The notes below the pieces were generated by a model that did not search any database, was not told where the DNA came from, and saw nothing but the letters and a program-made list of their open reading frames with translations. A program made the position numbers and the translations under genes. This document shows positions 11,049 through 24,239 of a stretch of DNA of 64,000 nt, in pieces. Numbering within the stretch: position 1 is the stretch's first letter; each line of letters opens with the position of its first letter. This stretch comes from Cyanoderma ruficeps (Eukaryota > Chordata > Aves > Passeriformes > Timaliidae): NCBI GenBank assembly GCA_008694505.1, contig VZDJ01001247.1:496001-560000 (forward strand), in the 5' to 3' direction.

Positions 11049-12140
11049 GTTGGTGCCCTCTTCCTTCACCCCACCAATGGAGAATCAAACTGTTTTCTAT
11101 AAGATATTTTATCTCAATTTCATTATTTGCATAGCAGCTTTTTAAGTGGCTTCTTGCAGAACCTCCCTGTGTGGGAATGGTTGTACTGAGTGACCTTATT
11201 TTAGACATAGGGGTAGGAAATGCATAATTTAAAAAATGGATTATTCTCTAGGAGAAACTGTGATGACCACGTACTTTGATCTCTTGCAATTTGATATGGT
11301 GCATCCTACATGAAGTTTTATGTACAGAAAATAAAGAGAGAGATTCCTGTATCTTTTCTGGGGTACAGGAACCACTGGCTTTGTTTTTCTGTTTGTTGTC
11401 CTCCAAGAGAACCTGTCTGTGGCTTTGCACTCAATGATTATATTTGAGGATAGCACATATAGGTGGGAATTGCCCATGGAAAAGGGTGCATTCTTCATTC
11501 CAAAGCAATTTTCAAGAAAATACTAAACTGACAATGGATTTCACTGAATTCATAATTTCATTCAAACTTCTGTAATATCGTCACAAGGTTAAATCAGATT
11601 GAAATACAACCCCAAGGCATTAATACTGAGGAAATGTCCTGTATTTCTTTTATTCCATAATATAACTTTCTAAAAGTCAGTTTATGTGATAGTAATCTTT
11701 CTGATATATCTCAAAGAAAATAAGAAATAAAAGCTTGAAAGCTGACTGGGAATTTTTACTGGTTTTAAAACTCTGTTCTGTTTTAAGCCTGTAGTCCTCT
11801 TAAATTGATGGCTCAATATTCTTTCATCTTAAAACATCCTTAATTACACTCGGAAAAAATGGAGATTGAATGTGTTCTGCATAAGCAGTGCAAATAGAGG
11901 ACAAATTTGGGAGTATATTTATACTACAATTAAATTTGTGATATTCTGAATAAATCATTCCAGTCCATCTTTAATTGCTTTGAAGTGAAATATGAGGGTA
12001 TGTAGAAGTTATGTGCTCTCAGTTTGGATAGTTTACTTTTTATCATATCAGCTATCACTTCATTCCAAAGCTGCTGAGGGGAAATGGGAGGTATGACTAA
12101 ACCAAAGGGAAAATTTGATTTAGACAATGTTTTACCATCA
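11049..12140. other. Unassigned AT-rich DNA
   Basis: No gene or recognisable repeat. Open frames near 11241-11498 lack any domain or coding signature. Confidence 0.55.
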
Positions 12141-12185
12141 ATAGTAATAGTAATAGTAATAGTAATAAATAGTAATAGTAATAAT
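12141..12185. repeat. Microsatellite based on AGTAAT
   Basis: About seven AGTAAT/AATAGT units with one AAT slip. A single ambiguous base (N) follows at 12213. Confidence 0.9.
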
Positions 12186-15100
12186 ATTCCATTTCAAAAA
12201 TATTTGAGAGTGNTTTTTCTAGACTGTGGTTTGAGTTAACTTTTTTTGATATGGTTTTGGAAAGCAACACCTATAATGTATTGGAATTGCAGGAACCACT
12301 GGAAAAAAATAGATTCTGGAAGAGAAAAGGACTGGATAAATCTATGTATCTTGTGGCAGCAGCTTTGTTATTTTCCAAGGCAGAGGTTCAGTCTTCCACG
12401 TCCTTGGTCTTATTCTCCATTCGATGCAGTATTGAGCGCCAAAAATAAAGAGAATCCAGGAATAGTCAAGCATTTTCAGAGCTAAGAAACTGTTTCTCTT
12501 GCTCCATGAAAAGGAATGTTATTGCTAAAACTGAGGTAATGTTCAAAGACAATCTAATAAATCCCAATGACTTTGTGAGTGTGAAGGTTTTTGTCGTGGC
12601 AGAACACATGGAGAGCCGATGAGATCTTTTTTTGGACAGACACGTAATTAAGTTTTCAGCTCATCTTTAGCCATGCCAAGTAAATTCATAAAGCAGAACT
12701 ACACATTCTGCTGTCTGCATATGCTGCATATGCTGCAGGATGACTACTGGGGCAATGGTTTGGGGATGAGAAGGTCTGAAAAGCAATTTTGCAGCTGAAG
12801 AGCTCTCACAGCTCAGTATTTTCCAGGATAAAAGATGGAATTTTGTGTATCACTGATAAACTAAACCCCTCTCGCCATTTTGGAGGCCTAAAGCTCCATA
12901 TGGTCGTACAGACTTGTAAATCTTGTCATGATGACAAAACTGAATGTTCTCTGTCCTGTTTCCTCAGACCACCACCCCATATGGGCTGGTTCAGAGGAGA
13001 AACCATGAATTATTTATCTGGCAGGTTTTTTAAACTGCCATGTGTGTTTGGAGCTGTTGGAAAGTCTGAAATGGCGTAAGTGGCTCCACAGGAGATGGAT
13101 TGGGAGACAGAATGTAAGCAAAGCTGCCCAAATTGTGTGATGAATGTAATTTGTTGCTAGCTACTGATTTATTGTATAATTTTCACCAGAACTGGCAAGA
13201 AATCAAGAGGGAAACTGGTTAGTGTGAATCATTACCTAGTCAAGAAAAGCAAATTCAAAGCTTCTCCTGAAATCCCAGTGTCCTGATAAAAGTGTGGAAT
13301 GGAGGAGAACTGAAATCCCACTTGAGGATCTGGGTGTACTCACTACAAAAAAATCCCTAAAACAAACAAAAACAAAACATAAAAATAAACCTAAGAAAAT
13401 AAGGAACGGATTTAGCAAATACTCCTGTTTTGTGCTCAAGAGGAGTAACCCAGTAAGGAGCAGCACTATATAGACTGAAACCTGAAATTCAGGAAGGGTT
13501 TGCTGGCTCCCAGATTTGATACAGAGTGAGGACATCTTTCAGGATCGGATTTCAGCAGCTCCAGCCAGTGCAGTCAAGGCCAGAAATTAATATTTCATTG
13601 CTGAGGAAGACAATAAAGGACACTGAGATACAAAGGGCCTTGAGTCCAAAGCATTCATTAGTGTGTTTTAAATTTCACTTGACATCTGGTCGAGATAGTT
13701 GAAATAGTGCACAGTGAAATGCCACTTGTTCCTCCAGTTTTGGCTTCTGAGCCATGACAGAACCACATGACTATTAAACACTTCCATGAAGTCTTATTGC
13801 AAAGGCTAAACCTCCTGTGTTGTAAATGCAGCTTTCCTCTGAAAGTTTGCACAACACACAGAGGAGAGAAAAGGTTTCTCTGTAGGTTATTACTGAAGAC
13901 AGTACTTAGGATTCAGATTTTCATCTTTACCATGTGCAAGGCTTACTGCAGGATCATTTTTTGTTTTACCCAACTGGGGGAACATCAGTAGCCACCTTCC
14001 AACATTTTTTACTGGAAATGCTACATGAATTTCCTTAATTTTACAATTTAGAAGAGCAAATTGGTTCAATTCCTTTGCAAGACACAAAGCATTTTACACC
14101 CAGTCTTGAAGGAGCCTTTTGCCTTTTACATTCCAAGCTTTCATATGACCTTTCCATGAACATGAACCACTCCTGCTCTTTCTGAATTATTAAACTTGCA
14201 GAACAGGACATGTTCCATGGAAATACTAATATGGTAAATGCCAATTTGGGTTTAAGACCTGATTAAAAAAAAAAAAAAGAAAGAAAAAANAAAGAAAGGA
14301 AAATTCTTCTCTTATTGAGTAGGTAGAATTTATAAAGTGGAAAAACAATTTTTTTTGGATATTTTTTACTGCTGTCATATGCTTTCAGATCAACCCACAT
14401 TTTCTCTTTATGATAATCTTGCTAACACAGAGTATGAATAAGGAGTGTTTTAAAATTCATTACTAAATATGTAAACTTTCAGTTTCAATTTTTTAAAATG
14501 TTATTATTTAAGATTAGGCTAAATCCCTATAGAATGAAAAAGTTGAGTCTTCCCACCTAAACCTTATCTTTATTTTCCCTCTTGACTGCTGTGAAAGAGA
14601 ATAGAACTGCACATTTCACACTCCAATTGGCAATGTATTTTAAAATCCTACAACAGCCATAACAGCACAAAGCAACAACTGAAAACTTTCTTGAAAGTCT
14701 GTACTGTCAGGGGGTTCTTTTCTCATAAACACTTCACAAATACTATACAGACAATTTAATTAACATGGGTGACTGAGGTTATAAAAAAAATCAGCCAGAT
14801 GGGGGTGATGATTTGTAATCTGTATTGCTCTAAAGTGTGTGAGAGTCGAAGTTTCCTATAAACAACTTCACTTTCACACAATGAACCGTATCCAAGGAGA
14901 GCTACTTAAATACAATATGAAGAAGAAGAAGAAGGGAAGGGAATGAATGACACTCCTGCTTGAAAAATACAGCCATAGTTCAGTGCTTTTCTGCTGATAT
15001 CTAATTATTTTCTACTGGTGAAGCATAAGCAGATCAAGTTTCATTTGTGCACTGGAAATGCTGTGAACTGTCTGCAAAGCACTGAAAAATTAATTTTCCC

Positions 15101-15402
15101 ATTTATATGAAAGGCCAAAGTTCTTTTAACTGCTTGTAGTACTGTGACAACTCTGTAAACAATCTTTTCACAAGTACATGGAAGTGAGGATTTCCATAGT
15201 GTCCTGATGAATTGGCAGAGAGAGAAATTTTCTCCTACACGTTTTCAGAAATTGTCTGGAGAATGAATTGGCAAAAAAAACCAAACAAACAAAAAACCCC
15301 ACAACAATAACAACAAAACCATACATACATATATATATAAAAGAGAGAAATCTTTACTTTGGCACTAAAGGTTTAGACAAAAATATTCTTTCCAGTTTAT
15401 CT
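12186..15402. other. AT-rich unique DNA without genes
   Basis: No gene or dateable transposon. Contains ambiguous bases at 12213 and 14290 (the latter in an A/G-rich tract at about 14264-14300), a short AAG run near 14920 and a TA-rich tract near 15325. Confidence 0.55.
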
Positions 15403-15693
15403 GAGGTTGGAGCCAGGTGGGGGTCAGTCTTTTCTCCCACATAACAAGTGACAGGACAAAAGGAAACAGCCTCAAGCTGTGCCAGGGGAGGTTTAGTCTA
15501 GATATTAGGAAAAAACTTCTTCAAGAAAAGGGATGCAAAGTCCTGGAGCAGGCTGCCCAGGGCAGAGGTGGAATCACAAACCCTGAGACCCTTCACAGCA
15601 CTCGGGGACGTGGCTAGTGGTAAACATGGTGATGGTAGTGCTGGACTTGATGATCCTAAAGGCATTTTCCAACCTTGGTGACTCCATGATTCC
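15403..15693 (+). mobile_element. CR1 LINE 3' fragment
   Basis: Sense-strand CR1 of about 290 bp. Recognisable parts are the GGAGCCAGGTGGGGGTCAGT start, the segment around GCTGCCCAGGGCAGAGGTGG, CTGGACTTGATGATCCTAAAGG and a 3' end of GACTCCATGATTCC. It belongs to a different subfamily from the copy at 10585. Confidence 0.93.
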
Positions 15694-17344
15694 CTGTACA
15701 GGGGGTGGCACAGGCCCAGGTACAACCTGGACACACTCTGCTCTGTGATCCTGGTGAATTCCATTGGAAATATTCTCATTATTCCCAGCAATATCCCTGA
15801 TTTATTTCCATTTATAGGCTGAAAAACTGTGAGCTGATACAGGTTCTGCTAACATACTATTTGCTCACAATTACCTGGCTTTATTAATAGAAGGGCATTA
15901 TCCTCCAAGATTTTCTTACCAACTAAATCAGTCATTTAAATCTTGTTTCCTACGCAGCTGCTTCTATTGACTTTGTCATTACAGACCCTGGGTGCCTCTA
16001 CTGCATGTCTCTTTTGAAAAGCATTGACAGAATATAACCTGCATAATTTTAGGGGCTGTTAATAAATAAACACAATGGACTAAAAATCTGGGAAAAAAAA
16101 AAAAAAAGCCTAGCATATAAAACCAGAGATAACCAAAAGAAGGAGCAGAGGAAAATAATATGTGTACGGATTGAGAGCTACTAAGCAACAAATCTTTTTT
16201 TTTCTTTTGTCCAATTTATTTTTGCCACCTTGCTTTTTTGACCTGTGAGTTTTATATAACTGAGGATACAGGGATTTTCACCCCTTAGTTGGGGAATTAG
16301 GGATGTAGTAGATTACCAGAAGATGAAAATAACTGAGGAAATCTGTAGAGAAAGAAAATAGGACTCTAAATATCAAGGACAGAGAATTAATTTTGCTTGC
16401 AGGAACATAAATTCAAGACTTTGTTCTACTCTGTATGAGTGCAGTGACAAAGCAAACAGAAACTCTTCAGCATTTCTATGCCACTTTCTAAAATTCGTTG
16501 GCTGGCTAGCAGACAAAATCTTTAAATAAACTAATAAACATGGTATATTGTAAAAATAGAAATAATTGAATATAAAAGGGGAGAGAAGGCACATGGTGTA
16601 CACAAGAAAAAAAACCCACAGCATTTTCAAGATGATTCCTGTTCCTCTGAATGAGAGATGAACAGACATAAAAAAAGAAACAAACAGCAGGAAACAGCAA
16701 ATATGTTCCATGAAATGTTACCATGAAACCCATGATGGTAGCAGCCACATATTGTGGGAGGCTGGGAAGTTGTATTTGCAATTCTAAACGAACAAAATGC
16801 ATATGAAGCAATATAGAGGCCTTTTCATCATCTTAGGAACTGTGAGATGAAATGAGGGCAAAATAACCCTGATTTTAAGATTGGAATAAAAACCTGAAGA
16901 CATAAGAGAGAGGGAAAGCATTTCAGGAAGAAAGATGGCATTGGATCACAAAAAAAGCTTAACAGTAAGAACGAAAGATGAAATGCTTACAAAATGCAAA
17001 GAGAAAAAAGATAACAAAATCTTAATTTTTTTTGTTGTTTGATGGATAACATGTCCACATCTGCAAATTTTAAGAATTTGTGCCTTGGATAATTGAGTGA
17101 AAGGAAATACAAATTTTTACGGAGTTGTCAAAGTGTGGGAGAGGTGCTTGGCTCACTTAAGGATTATGGACGATCTTTTACTAGGACTCTATGGTCCTCT
17201 TTTACAGCTGTTTCAACATCTGGACCATGTGGCAAGAAAGAACCATGGGTCTAATGCCAGTAGATTTTGGCTAATTTTTCAACACCTGATAATTAAGTCA
17301 GCTTTCAATCCAAGGGGTCCTTTTATCTGATGGCTCGAAGTAAG
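15694..17344. other. AT-rich unique DNA without genes
   Basis: Nothing recognised apart from a poly-A run near 16093. Minus-strand open frames around 16373-16811 are hydrophobic because they translate A/T-rich sequence; there is no start context or family resemblance. Confidence 0.55.
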
Positions 17345-17475
17345 TTTATTTATAATGATGTGGTGGGAGACCCTGTCAGAGGCTTTCCTAAATAACCAAC
17401 ACCCAGTGCTCTCCCTCACCCCTCCCTTGGGGAAGGCAGTGAGGCTGGTCACCCTGGGAAAACTCACTGGGAGAA
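17345..17475 (-). mobile_element. Decayed CR1 fragment from the coding part
   Basis: The plus strand resembles the antisense of the CR1 reverse-transcriptase region: a GATGTGGTGGGAGACC...GTCAGAGGCTTTCC segment, then a run ending GTGAGGCTGGTCACC. Similarity is partial and from memory, and the copy is interrupted by stops. A chance match cannot be excluded. Confidence 0.45.
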
Positions 17476-20039
17476 CTCATTGGGAAAACTCAATCTGGCT
17501 ACCCTCATCACCAGATTTGTGTAATTTGCCATTTTGTCATTAGAATTTTAGTGGGAGCACTCACAAACGTGTAATAGGCCAGTCACATGAAAGTCATGAC
17601 CAGTTAAAAGTAAGAAGGCATATTTTCTACAATAAATCAAGGTAAAAACCATCTGGGCATAAAATATCTATAATTCTGACATTATGGAGCATGTTTGAGG
17701 TCATGTTTCAACAGCCGATCAATTGAGACTCAAAATTTCAGATTTTACATTCTCATTTCATAGTCTCTGAGGTGAGTCCTGCCCTGTCTATAGAGTGAGC
17801 CCTCCATGTGAGTGAAGGAAAATGAAGCCTCGCAAAAACAACAGATTTCAAGCCTTTAAACCCAACTTCTGCCATTAAACTGAACTTCTGATGTTAACTT
17901 TTATCAAAATATTTAAATGGTTCTCTTTTCTCTTTCTGTCGGTGTAGGTAAAATACGATTTTGTGTGGTTTGACACGGTGATGGAGAACAAAGGGAACAG
18001 AGGAAGTGCCAGGCACCAGCGGGATTTACGGGGCAGGGCTAAGATAAGGCTGTCTCCTCAAAATGAAATGTACAGATTACATTGCAATGCTTCACTGCAT
18101 CTGCAGATAAGAGAGTTCATTTCGCTTCCTCCTCTCCCATGGTAATGGACATTTTTCACTTTCACCAAAGGCCAGTCTAGCCATAATACAACATTTTGGA
18201 AACAGACTGGCTGGAGGGTTTTCAGTAACTACTTTATGATGTGGTGTAAATCCAAAGACCTGAAGTATTAATGTCCATGCTTGAAGAAAGTCTTCTGCAG
18301 CTCCTGGAAAGAACTGAGAGAGGTTTAATAACTCTGGGATCAACATTTCTTCCATTCCTGCTTTCATGAGCTGCAATTTTCATTCAATGTTTCACCTTCC
18401 ATGTTAAAACAGAACTTCATCTCTTAACACAATTACAAAAACAGCTTTTGTACAGTTTGCTTTATGTCTTTTTGAGGGTGGGGAAAGAGAAGAAGAGATG
18501 AGACAGAAGTTATATTGTCATAATATTGATTTTCAAAACCTAGCAAATATACTTCATATTTTGAAACACAATGGAAAATTCAGAGGACAGTTCATATATA
18601 TTTATTGTTCAACAAATACACGTTGCTTTTGCTTACATGATTCTATTGTTAAAAAATACTGAGTATCCAAGGACTAAAATGAACTGAGGTTCACAATAAT
18701 GATATTGCTTCTTCTTTAATTTCTGTTCTAGTAGCAAAATAGATATACAAAACATGTTTTCAGGTAAGTTAATCACCAAGAAGATGTAAACATCACATCT
18801 TTATATTATAGGATTTATATCAAAGTTACTTTTATCTTGAAAAACCTACTGGAGACCTACATATTTCAAAATACAGAATTATAAGGGAAAAATTTCAAAA
18901 TAAAGTAAATAATAATAATAATAATTAAAAATGCAGCAATCAAGAGACACGAAGAAAAAAATACAACAGGCAGTATTTCTGTGGTACAAGAAATTCAGGT
19001 AGGTCTATGTCAAGCTTAGTGACTTTTCTGGTTAAATACAAAATACAATGCTTCTTAGAAATACAAAAAAAAGTATCTCTTCAAAGGTCTTTTCATAAAT
19101 AGATATTAAGCTAAGACGTGACTTTGAATTCCAGTGTTCATTGAAAAAAAGGTTACCTGAAGAGTTCCTTCAGCACTCAGACACTCTTGTGGCTACAGTG
19201 AACCAGCACACTGCTTCCCTGACTCCAAAGAGGTGTCACAAACTGTCTGAACCACAACAGAAAAGAAGTTGTTGCTGCAGAAAAGGGATCTTAATGAAAA
19301 AAAAAAAATACAGAGGAGCCACAGGATAGTTTGGAAGCACTGTGTTTCTGTTCCTTTTCTGTTCCAACCCAGCCAGGAAAGCAAGGAGGCACCAGCAGGA
19401 CAACATGTGCTGTTGAATTCAACAACTGAAATATCCATCCCTCCACTGAGTTAATAACACTAATTCCTAAAAACTTTACTTGATTAAATTCATGTTTTAA
19501 CAGCCATGGCTGTTTCAGGTCCACTGATACAATATTTGTTCTTGAGCTGTTCTTTTGCTAACATGACCTTTTCAAATCTGGAACATTTTGGCTCTGTTTT
19601 CATTTATAGTGGTGGCTACACCACCGTGTGATATTTCAATTGAATATGACAGTTTTATTATGTCTCCTTCTGTCTAGGAGTAGAGTTTATGGACACAGTA
19701 CTAATAAAAATTGTATAATAAAACAAAAACAAAACTGGGCAGCTTTGGCAGTGAGATGTAGTAAATTGCTTAAGAAGGATACTCTACAAGACAAAACCAA
19801 AAATATTAAGAAATTCCATATTATGTGTTTCTAGTGCTGTTATATTATTATTTTTTATTATCCCATACATATTCATAGCTGGAGTATCTTGAAGCACTAG
19901 CTGTTGCCACGATTTGCAGTCTATTGTAAAAATAGTGTGGAATCCAACTAAAGTCAAACTGTTGGGTTCAGCAGCCGAGTCAAAGGACACATCAGTAAAC
20001 AGGGCATTCAGAGAACCAATTCCTTGTCTCTTATTCCAG
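17476..20039. other. AT-rich unique DNA without genes
   Basis: No gene or transposon supported. Contains an AAT-type tract near 18908-18927 and an A9 run near 19300. Confidence 0.55.
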
Positions 20040-20540
20040 GAATAGAATTGTGGACTCATAAAATGGCCTGGGCTGGCAAGGACCAAGCTAGCTCATTTAG
20101 ATCTAACCCCCTGCCATGGGCAAGGACATCTTCCACTGTCCCAGGTTGCCCCAAGCCCGGCCCAACCTGGCCTTGGACACTTCCAGGGATCTAGGGGCAG
20201 CCGCAGCTTCTCTGGGCACCCTGTGCCAGGGCCTCCCCACCCTCCCAGGGAACAATTCCTTCCCAATATCCCATCTCCCCCTGCCTCCTGGCAGCTGGAA
20301 GGCATTCCCTGTGTCCTGTCCCTCCATCCCTTGTAAACAGTCTCTCCGTGTTTCCTGTTGTCTCCTTCATGCCCTGCAAGGCCACAGTGAGGTCACCCCA
20401 AAGCTTTCTCCTCTCCAGGTGAACAATCCCAAGTCTCCCAGCCTTTCCTCCCAGCAGAGCTGCTCCATCCCTCTGCTTATCCTGGTGCCTCCCCTGGACT
20501 CTCTCCAGCACCTCTGCAGGTGGGGTCTCACCTGGAGCAG
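20040..20540 (-). mobile_element. CR1 LINE 3' fragment
   Basis: Antisense copy of about 500 bp of the same CR1 subfamily as 10585-11048. The plus strand runs from a degraded AGAATTGTGGACTCATAAAATGG 3' end, through CCCCCTGCCATGGGCAAGG and GTGCCAGGGCCTCCCC, to GGTCTCACCTGGAGCAGCTG. The 142-codon plus-strand frame across it is an antisense artefact. Confidence 0.93.
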
Positions 20541-22710
20541 CTGAGCAGGAGTTTCAGGCCAAAAGCAGAATTCTTTACTGGCAGCGGAGATGTCCAGCAA
20601 AAAGGACTGACCTGGCTTAAGTGGTTCTCCAAGGAGTTTGTTTTCTATGGGATGGAATGGACTCATGAGGCTGCAGGACAGTGATCTGAGAACTGAAATA
20701 TCTCTGTTCTCTGATTCTTTATAGCTCCCTAAAACTCTTCGCTCTCCTTTTGTCTGTTAAAGGGAAAGGCTGACTGAAGAAAGAGAATTTGTGTTAGCAA
20801 ACATGGATTCCCAGTTTTATAATGGACCATTCTATACTCCACGTATGTTTTTTTCCTTGGAAGTCTCCCTAATTCTGAACTATTAGCAGAGGCAGTCTTC
20901 TTCATCTTCACAGCCACTGAGAAAATACCTTCAAATCATTAAATTATTGCTGGAAGGTTCACTTTGGGTACAGGAACAATCACAAATAATTTATCAGTTG
21001 TTTGTGCAGATTAATATCTGGATGACATTTACAGGAAGGAACTTCAGGTCTCAGAAAAGTTGATAAAGATGGTGATTATTCCTAAGATATTTACACAATT
21101 TTCCAAGAGAATCACTCTGAATAAGAGAAAAGAGTATACTTAAAAGTTTATAATGCTAGTTTGAATAATATGTAAAGTCATGAAAACTACATTGTAGATC
21201 TCTATATTAATAGAAAAAATGTAGCATTAATCTTATTTGTAGTTATAAGATCATTTACAGTAAAATGATTTCAGAATTAGATGGCAATAACCTGGAGCTG
21301 TTACTTGTTAGCGAGTGACTTTTTATTAGAGAATAAAAGAGACTTCCTTAAATTATGGCTAAGAACAAAGAACAGAAGCTCTCCAGTCTATTCTGTTTCT
21401 ATTTTATGCTTTATGTATTTCTCTACAAAAAGCTCAATAGTGACAGACAATACAAGATTAAATGAAATTTTTACGTGAGCCATGTTTGATGAGATTTCAT
21501 ATTAGAAATGGCAAGAGTTCAGCTCAGCTATTGCTACACCAATTCCATTATTACACATTACAGCAAATATTTAGTGGTTTTGCCAATCTAAACGTATTTC
21601 CTTTAGATTTTCTCCTTTAAATCAACTTCTATTTATCCTATGGGCTGCCCATTATCTTTCACCAAATATATGAAACGGAAGTAAATTTTTGGAAGAAATT
21701 TTTTTTCACTGAATTTTAATTAAATCAAGAATAGCTGAGTCATTTTTGTTCTTTTTCCAATGGAGATCATCATTTTTTTGTTTACAGTGGGTTGTTTTAT
21801 ATAATTTTTTTATATTTTAATACTTCAAACTTCCACAAACTTTGATCAGCCATATTCTACAAAACAAGTAGGCTTTGGAAATGGAGTAAGGGACTAAGGG
21901 AATGCCTGAGAAACAGCCATGTGCTCCTGGGATTCTAGGATATGACATCCTGTGCCAAAGTATTTTGGAAAATGAAATATCCTGGAAGGAGATGTGGAAT
22001 GAAAATAAAATTTAAAATAAAATAATAAAAAATAATACAAAAATATTTCTTTTTACAATTCTTTCCTTGAGCAGTACTTTTTTCTCCACTTTTAACAGGA
22101 AAGATCTTTAAAAACATAGGAATATAAGGATGGGTTAAAATCAGCAAGCTGGGTTGCCATAAGTGAAATCAGGCACTGGATTAAACTAAAACTGAAGTAA
22201 GAAATGTAAAATCAAAAATACTATTGATATAAGATTACATGAATTGATCCAGGCCTGAACGTAATGGGAAAAGCAAGATCAGTAAAAATTGTCAGAATAT
22301 CATTTTTTAGTGTTTGTAATTACCGTATTTAAGTTTCACATGCACTTGTTAAGAATAAAAGCTTTTTTTTCCAGTGTCAGAATTGTCAGACTCCAGTTGC
22401 AGCAAATCAGAGACTGCAGTTTTGTATTCAGAATGGCACCTTGCTGCTTTGGGAAAGGCACACTGACATTTCACTGTGGAGAAAAAGGTCTTGGAAGTGT
22501 TACCTGTCCCTAAGAAATGTTCCAGTGAAGTGAGACGTGGCTGTGTTTGCAAAGCCTTGGTGACAAACCCTCGCCACTGGCTACGTGTACACTCCATTAT
22601 TCATTCCCCCCCTCGAGCAGCTGATACAGGTTGTCATTACCCAGCTCTCTTCGAGGCTTATGCTGGAATTATTTATATCAAGACATTTTAATTAAGGGAA
22701 CAAAGACCAG
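20541..22710. other. AT-rich unique DNA without genes
   Basis: No repeat family or gene identified. A run of A/T-rich simple sequence lies near 22010-22045. The part around 22560-22690 is less A/T-biased and has several TAAT/ATTA motifs. Confidence 0.5.
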
Positions 22711-22729
22711 GTAAGGGTCTCTCTGAACA

Positions 22730-23520
22730 ATGGATTTTGTATAACAGTGGTGCATCATAGCTTCGCTTTCAACCCGGAGAGTCTTCCCTGTGCAATGCAG
22801 GTTGGAGTCTAAACTGATTATCTATACACAGCCACAGACTTTATTCATTGGTGAAAAATAATCACAGACATGACAGATTTGTTGCAGCAGCCCTCTCCTC
22901 AGAGGGTAGAAATGATCTGAGACACAGACTTCTTGTTTATCAAAGCATGAAAAGGGTCCTGGTTTTCTTTATTTTTATTTTCTTAATTTCTCTTAAGCAG
23001 CTCAGCCATCCTGACTCCAGCCATTCACTGACTAGCTGCAGCAAGCTCCTGCTGTAGGTTTCCCCTGCAGCCTCTGACTGCTGGTTATGTCCTGCTAAAC
23101 TCTGACTGAGGGATTGGTGTGCAGACTCTGACTGCAGGGTTTTACCTGGTTAGACTGTGACTGCAGGTTCCAACAACAGGCTCTGACTGCAGACCCAGAC
23201 TGACCCCACAGCAGTGATTCTCCCCCCAGGATCCTTCTTCTTCATGATCCTCTCTCACCAGCTAACCCACTCCCTCTTATTACACTTATCTTTATTGGTT
23301 ACAGCTATGAATCATTAGGGTTGAGGCTGTTTTGGGTAATTAACAGAGCAGTTAATTATCAGGGGCCAGGTCACCTGTATTCCCTTCTCCTACAAGACTC
23401 AATGAGGCCCCCCTGGCTTTCAGAATTCCTGCTTAGAGGGGAGTCTGGGTGAGTCAGGATCCAATCCCAGGCTTGGGCAGTAGCTTATGTCCAAAGGGCT
23501 GTACAGGTGTTTTAAATGAC
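22730..23520 (-). mobile_element. Probable ERV LTR, minus strand, with internal minisatellite
   Basis: Read on the minus strand the segment has LTR-like properties: a GC-richer block, CCAATAAAGATAAG near 23290, and a second AATAAAG near 22845 ahead of a CTGTGGCTGTG segment. It stands out from its AT-rich surroundings and resembles, from memory, a dispersed passerine LTR. I could not find TG...CA ends with a matching duplication, so the borders are approximate and two adjacent elements are possible. The repeat at 23072-23189 may be the decayed enhancer array of its U3. Confidence 0.4.
23072..23189. repeat. Decayed ~27-bp minisatellite (CTCTGACTG core)
   Basis: The core CTCTGACTG (once CTGTGACTG) recurs at 23072, 23100, 23126, 23155 and 23181, spaced 28, 26, 29 and 26 bp. 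Sequence between cores is partly shared, often GCAGG or GGTT. Confidence 0.75.
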
Positions 23521-24079
23521 TTTGTCCCACAGTATTAAGGGTAGCAAATCAAATATATTTATAGAAATAAAGCAAATAATTTATTTAAATTGATGAAGAT
23601 AGTGATAGCTATTAGACCAAAAGATCTTAATAGAATTATTTACTATACATTACAGGCAGCTCTAACTGTTTGACTGTTCAAATTTTTCTTCAATCTGCAG
23701 CAGGGAGCATTAACAGTGTCCTGGGCAGGGAGGTGGAAGAAATGAGGACATAATCCCAATTCTGAGGTAAAAAAAGAGACAAGGATTTCATACAAGATGC
23801 AATATCAATGGCAGGGCAGGGAATGGCCCCACTGTTCTTACTACTCCATTTCTTGAACTTCCCCTGGAACCATTTCTTCTCATGGCATAATAAGCATGGA
23901 GCAGTATCCCTTCCTAAGGAGAAAGGGATTTTGGTTACCAAGGGTTGGAAGCCAAGGTGTCCTGGGTTGACATTTAAAGGCTTTGCCAACAGCAGCACAA
24001 AACACAACATCGCCTGTATCGATAGTTTTATACTTTTTAGGAAGATTTTGGAACAATTCCAGGGTGGTGTTCACTCCCA
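23521..24079. other. Unassigned DNA
   Basis: Mixed-composition DNA with no recognised gene. A minus-strand 106-codon frame ends in it but shows no domain. TGTCCTGGGTTGACA near 23959 looks like the first bases of an avian ERVL LTR but nothing LTR-like follows. Confidence 0.45.
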
Positions 24080-24239
24080 GGGCAGTGGTGGACTCAGCTC
24101 CCCTGGAATTGTTTAAAAAAGGTGTAGATGTGGCACTTGGGGACTTGATTTAGTGGTGATTGTGGTGGTGATGCTAGTTGAAAGCTGGACTTGATCGTAA
24201 AGGTCTTTTCCAACCTTAATCTTCCTATGATTCTGTAAT
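24080..24239 (+). mobile_element. CR1 LINE 3' fragment
   Basis: A 160-bp sense CR1 3' end: the GCAGTGGTGGACTCAGCTCC segment, GATGTGGCACTTGGGGAC, CTGGACTTGATCGTAAAGG, TTTTCCAACCTTAAT and a final CTATGATTCTGTAAT. Confidence 0.92.

Noticed and set aside
20116..20544. 142-codon plus-strand open frame
   Set aside because: Antisense translation of the CR1 at 20040-20540; the same kind of frame appears at 54540-54950 over a sister copy.
23959..23975. ERVL LTR start-like sequence TGTCCTGGGTTGACA
   Set aside because: Nothing downstream resembles an LTR and no matching end or duplication exists.
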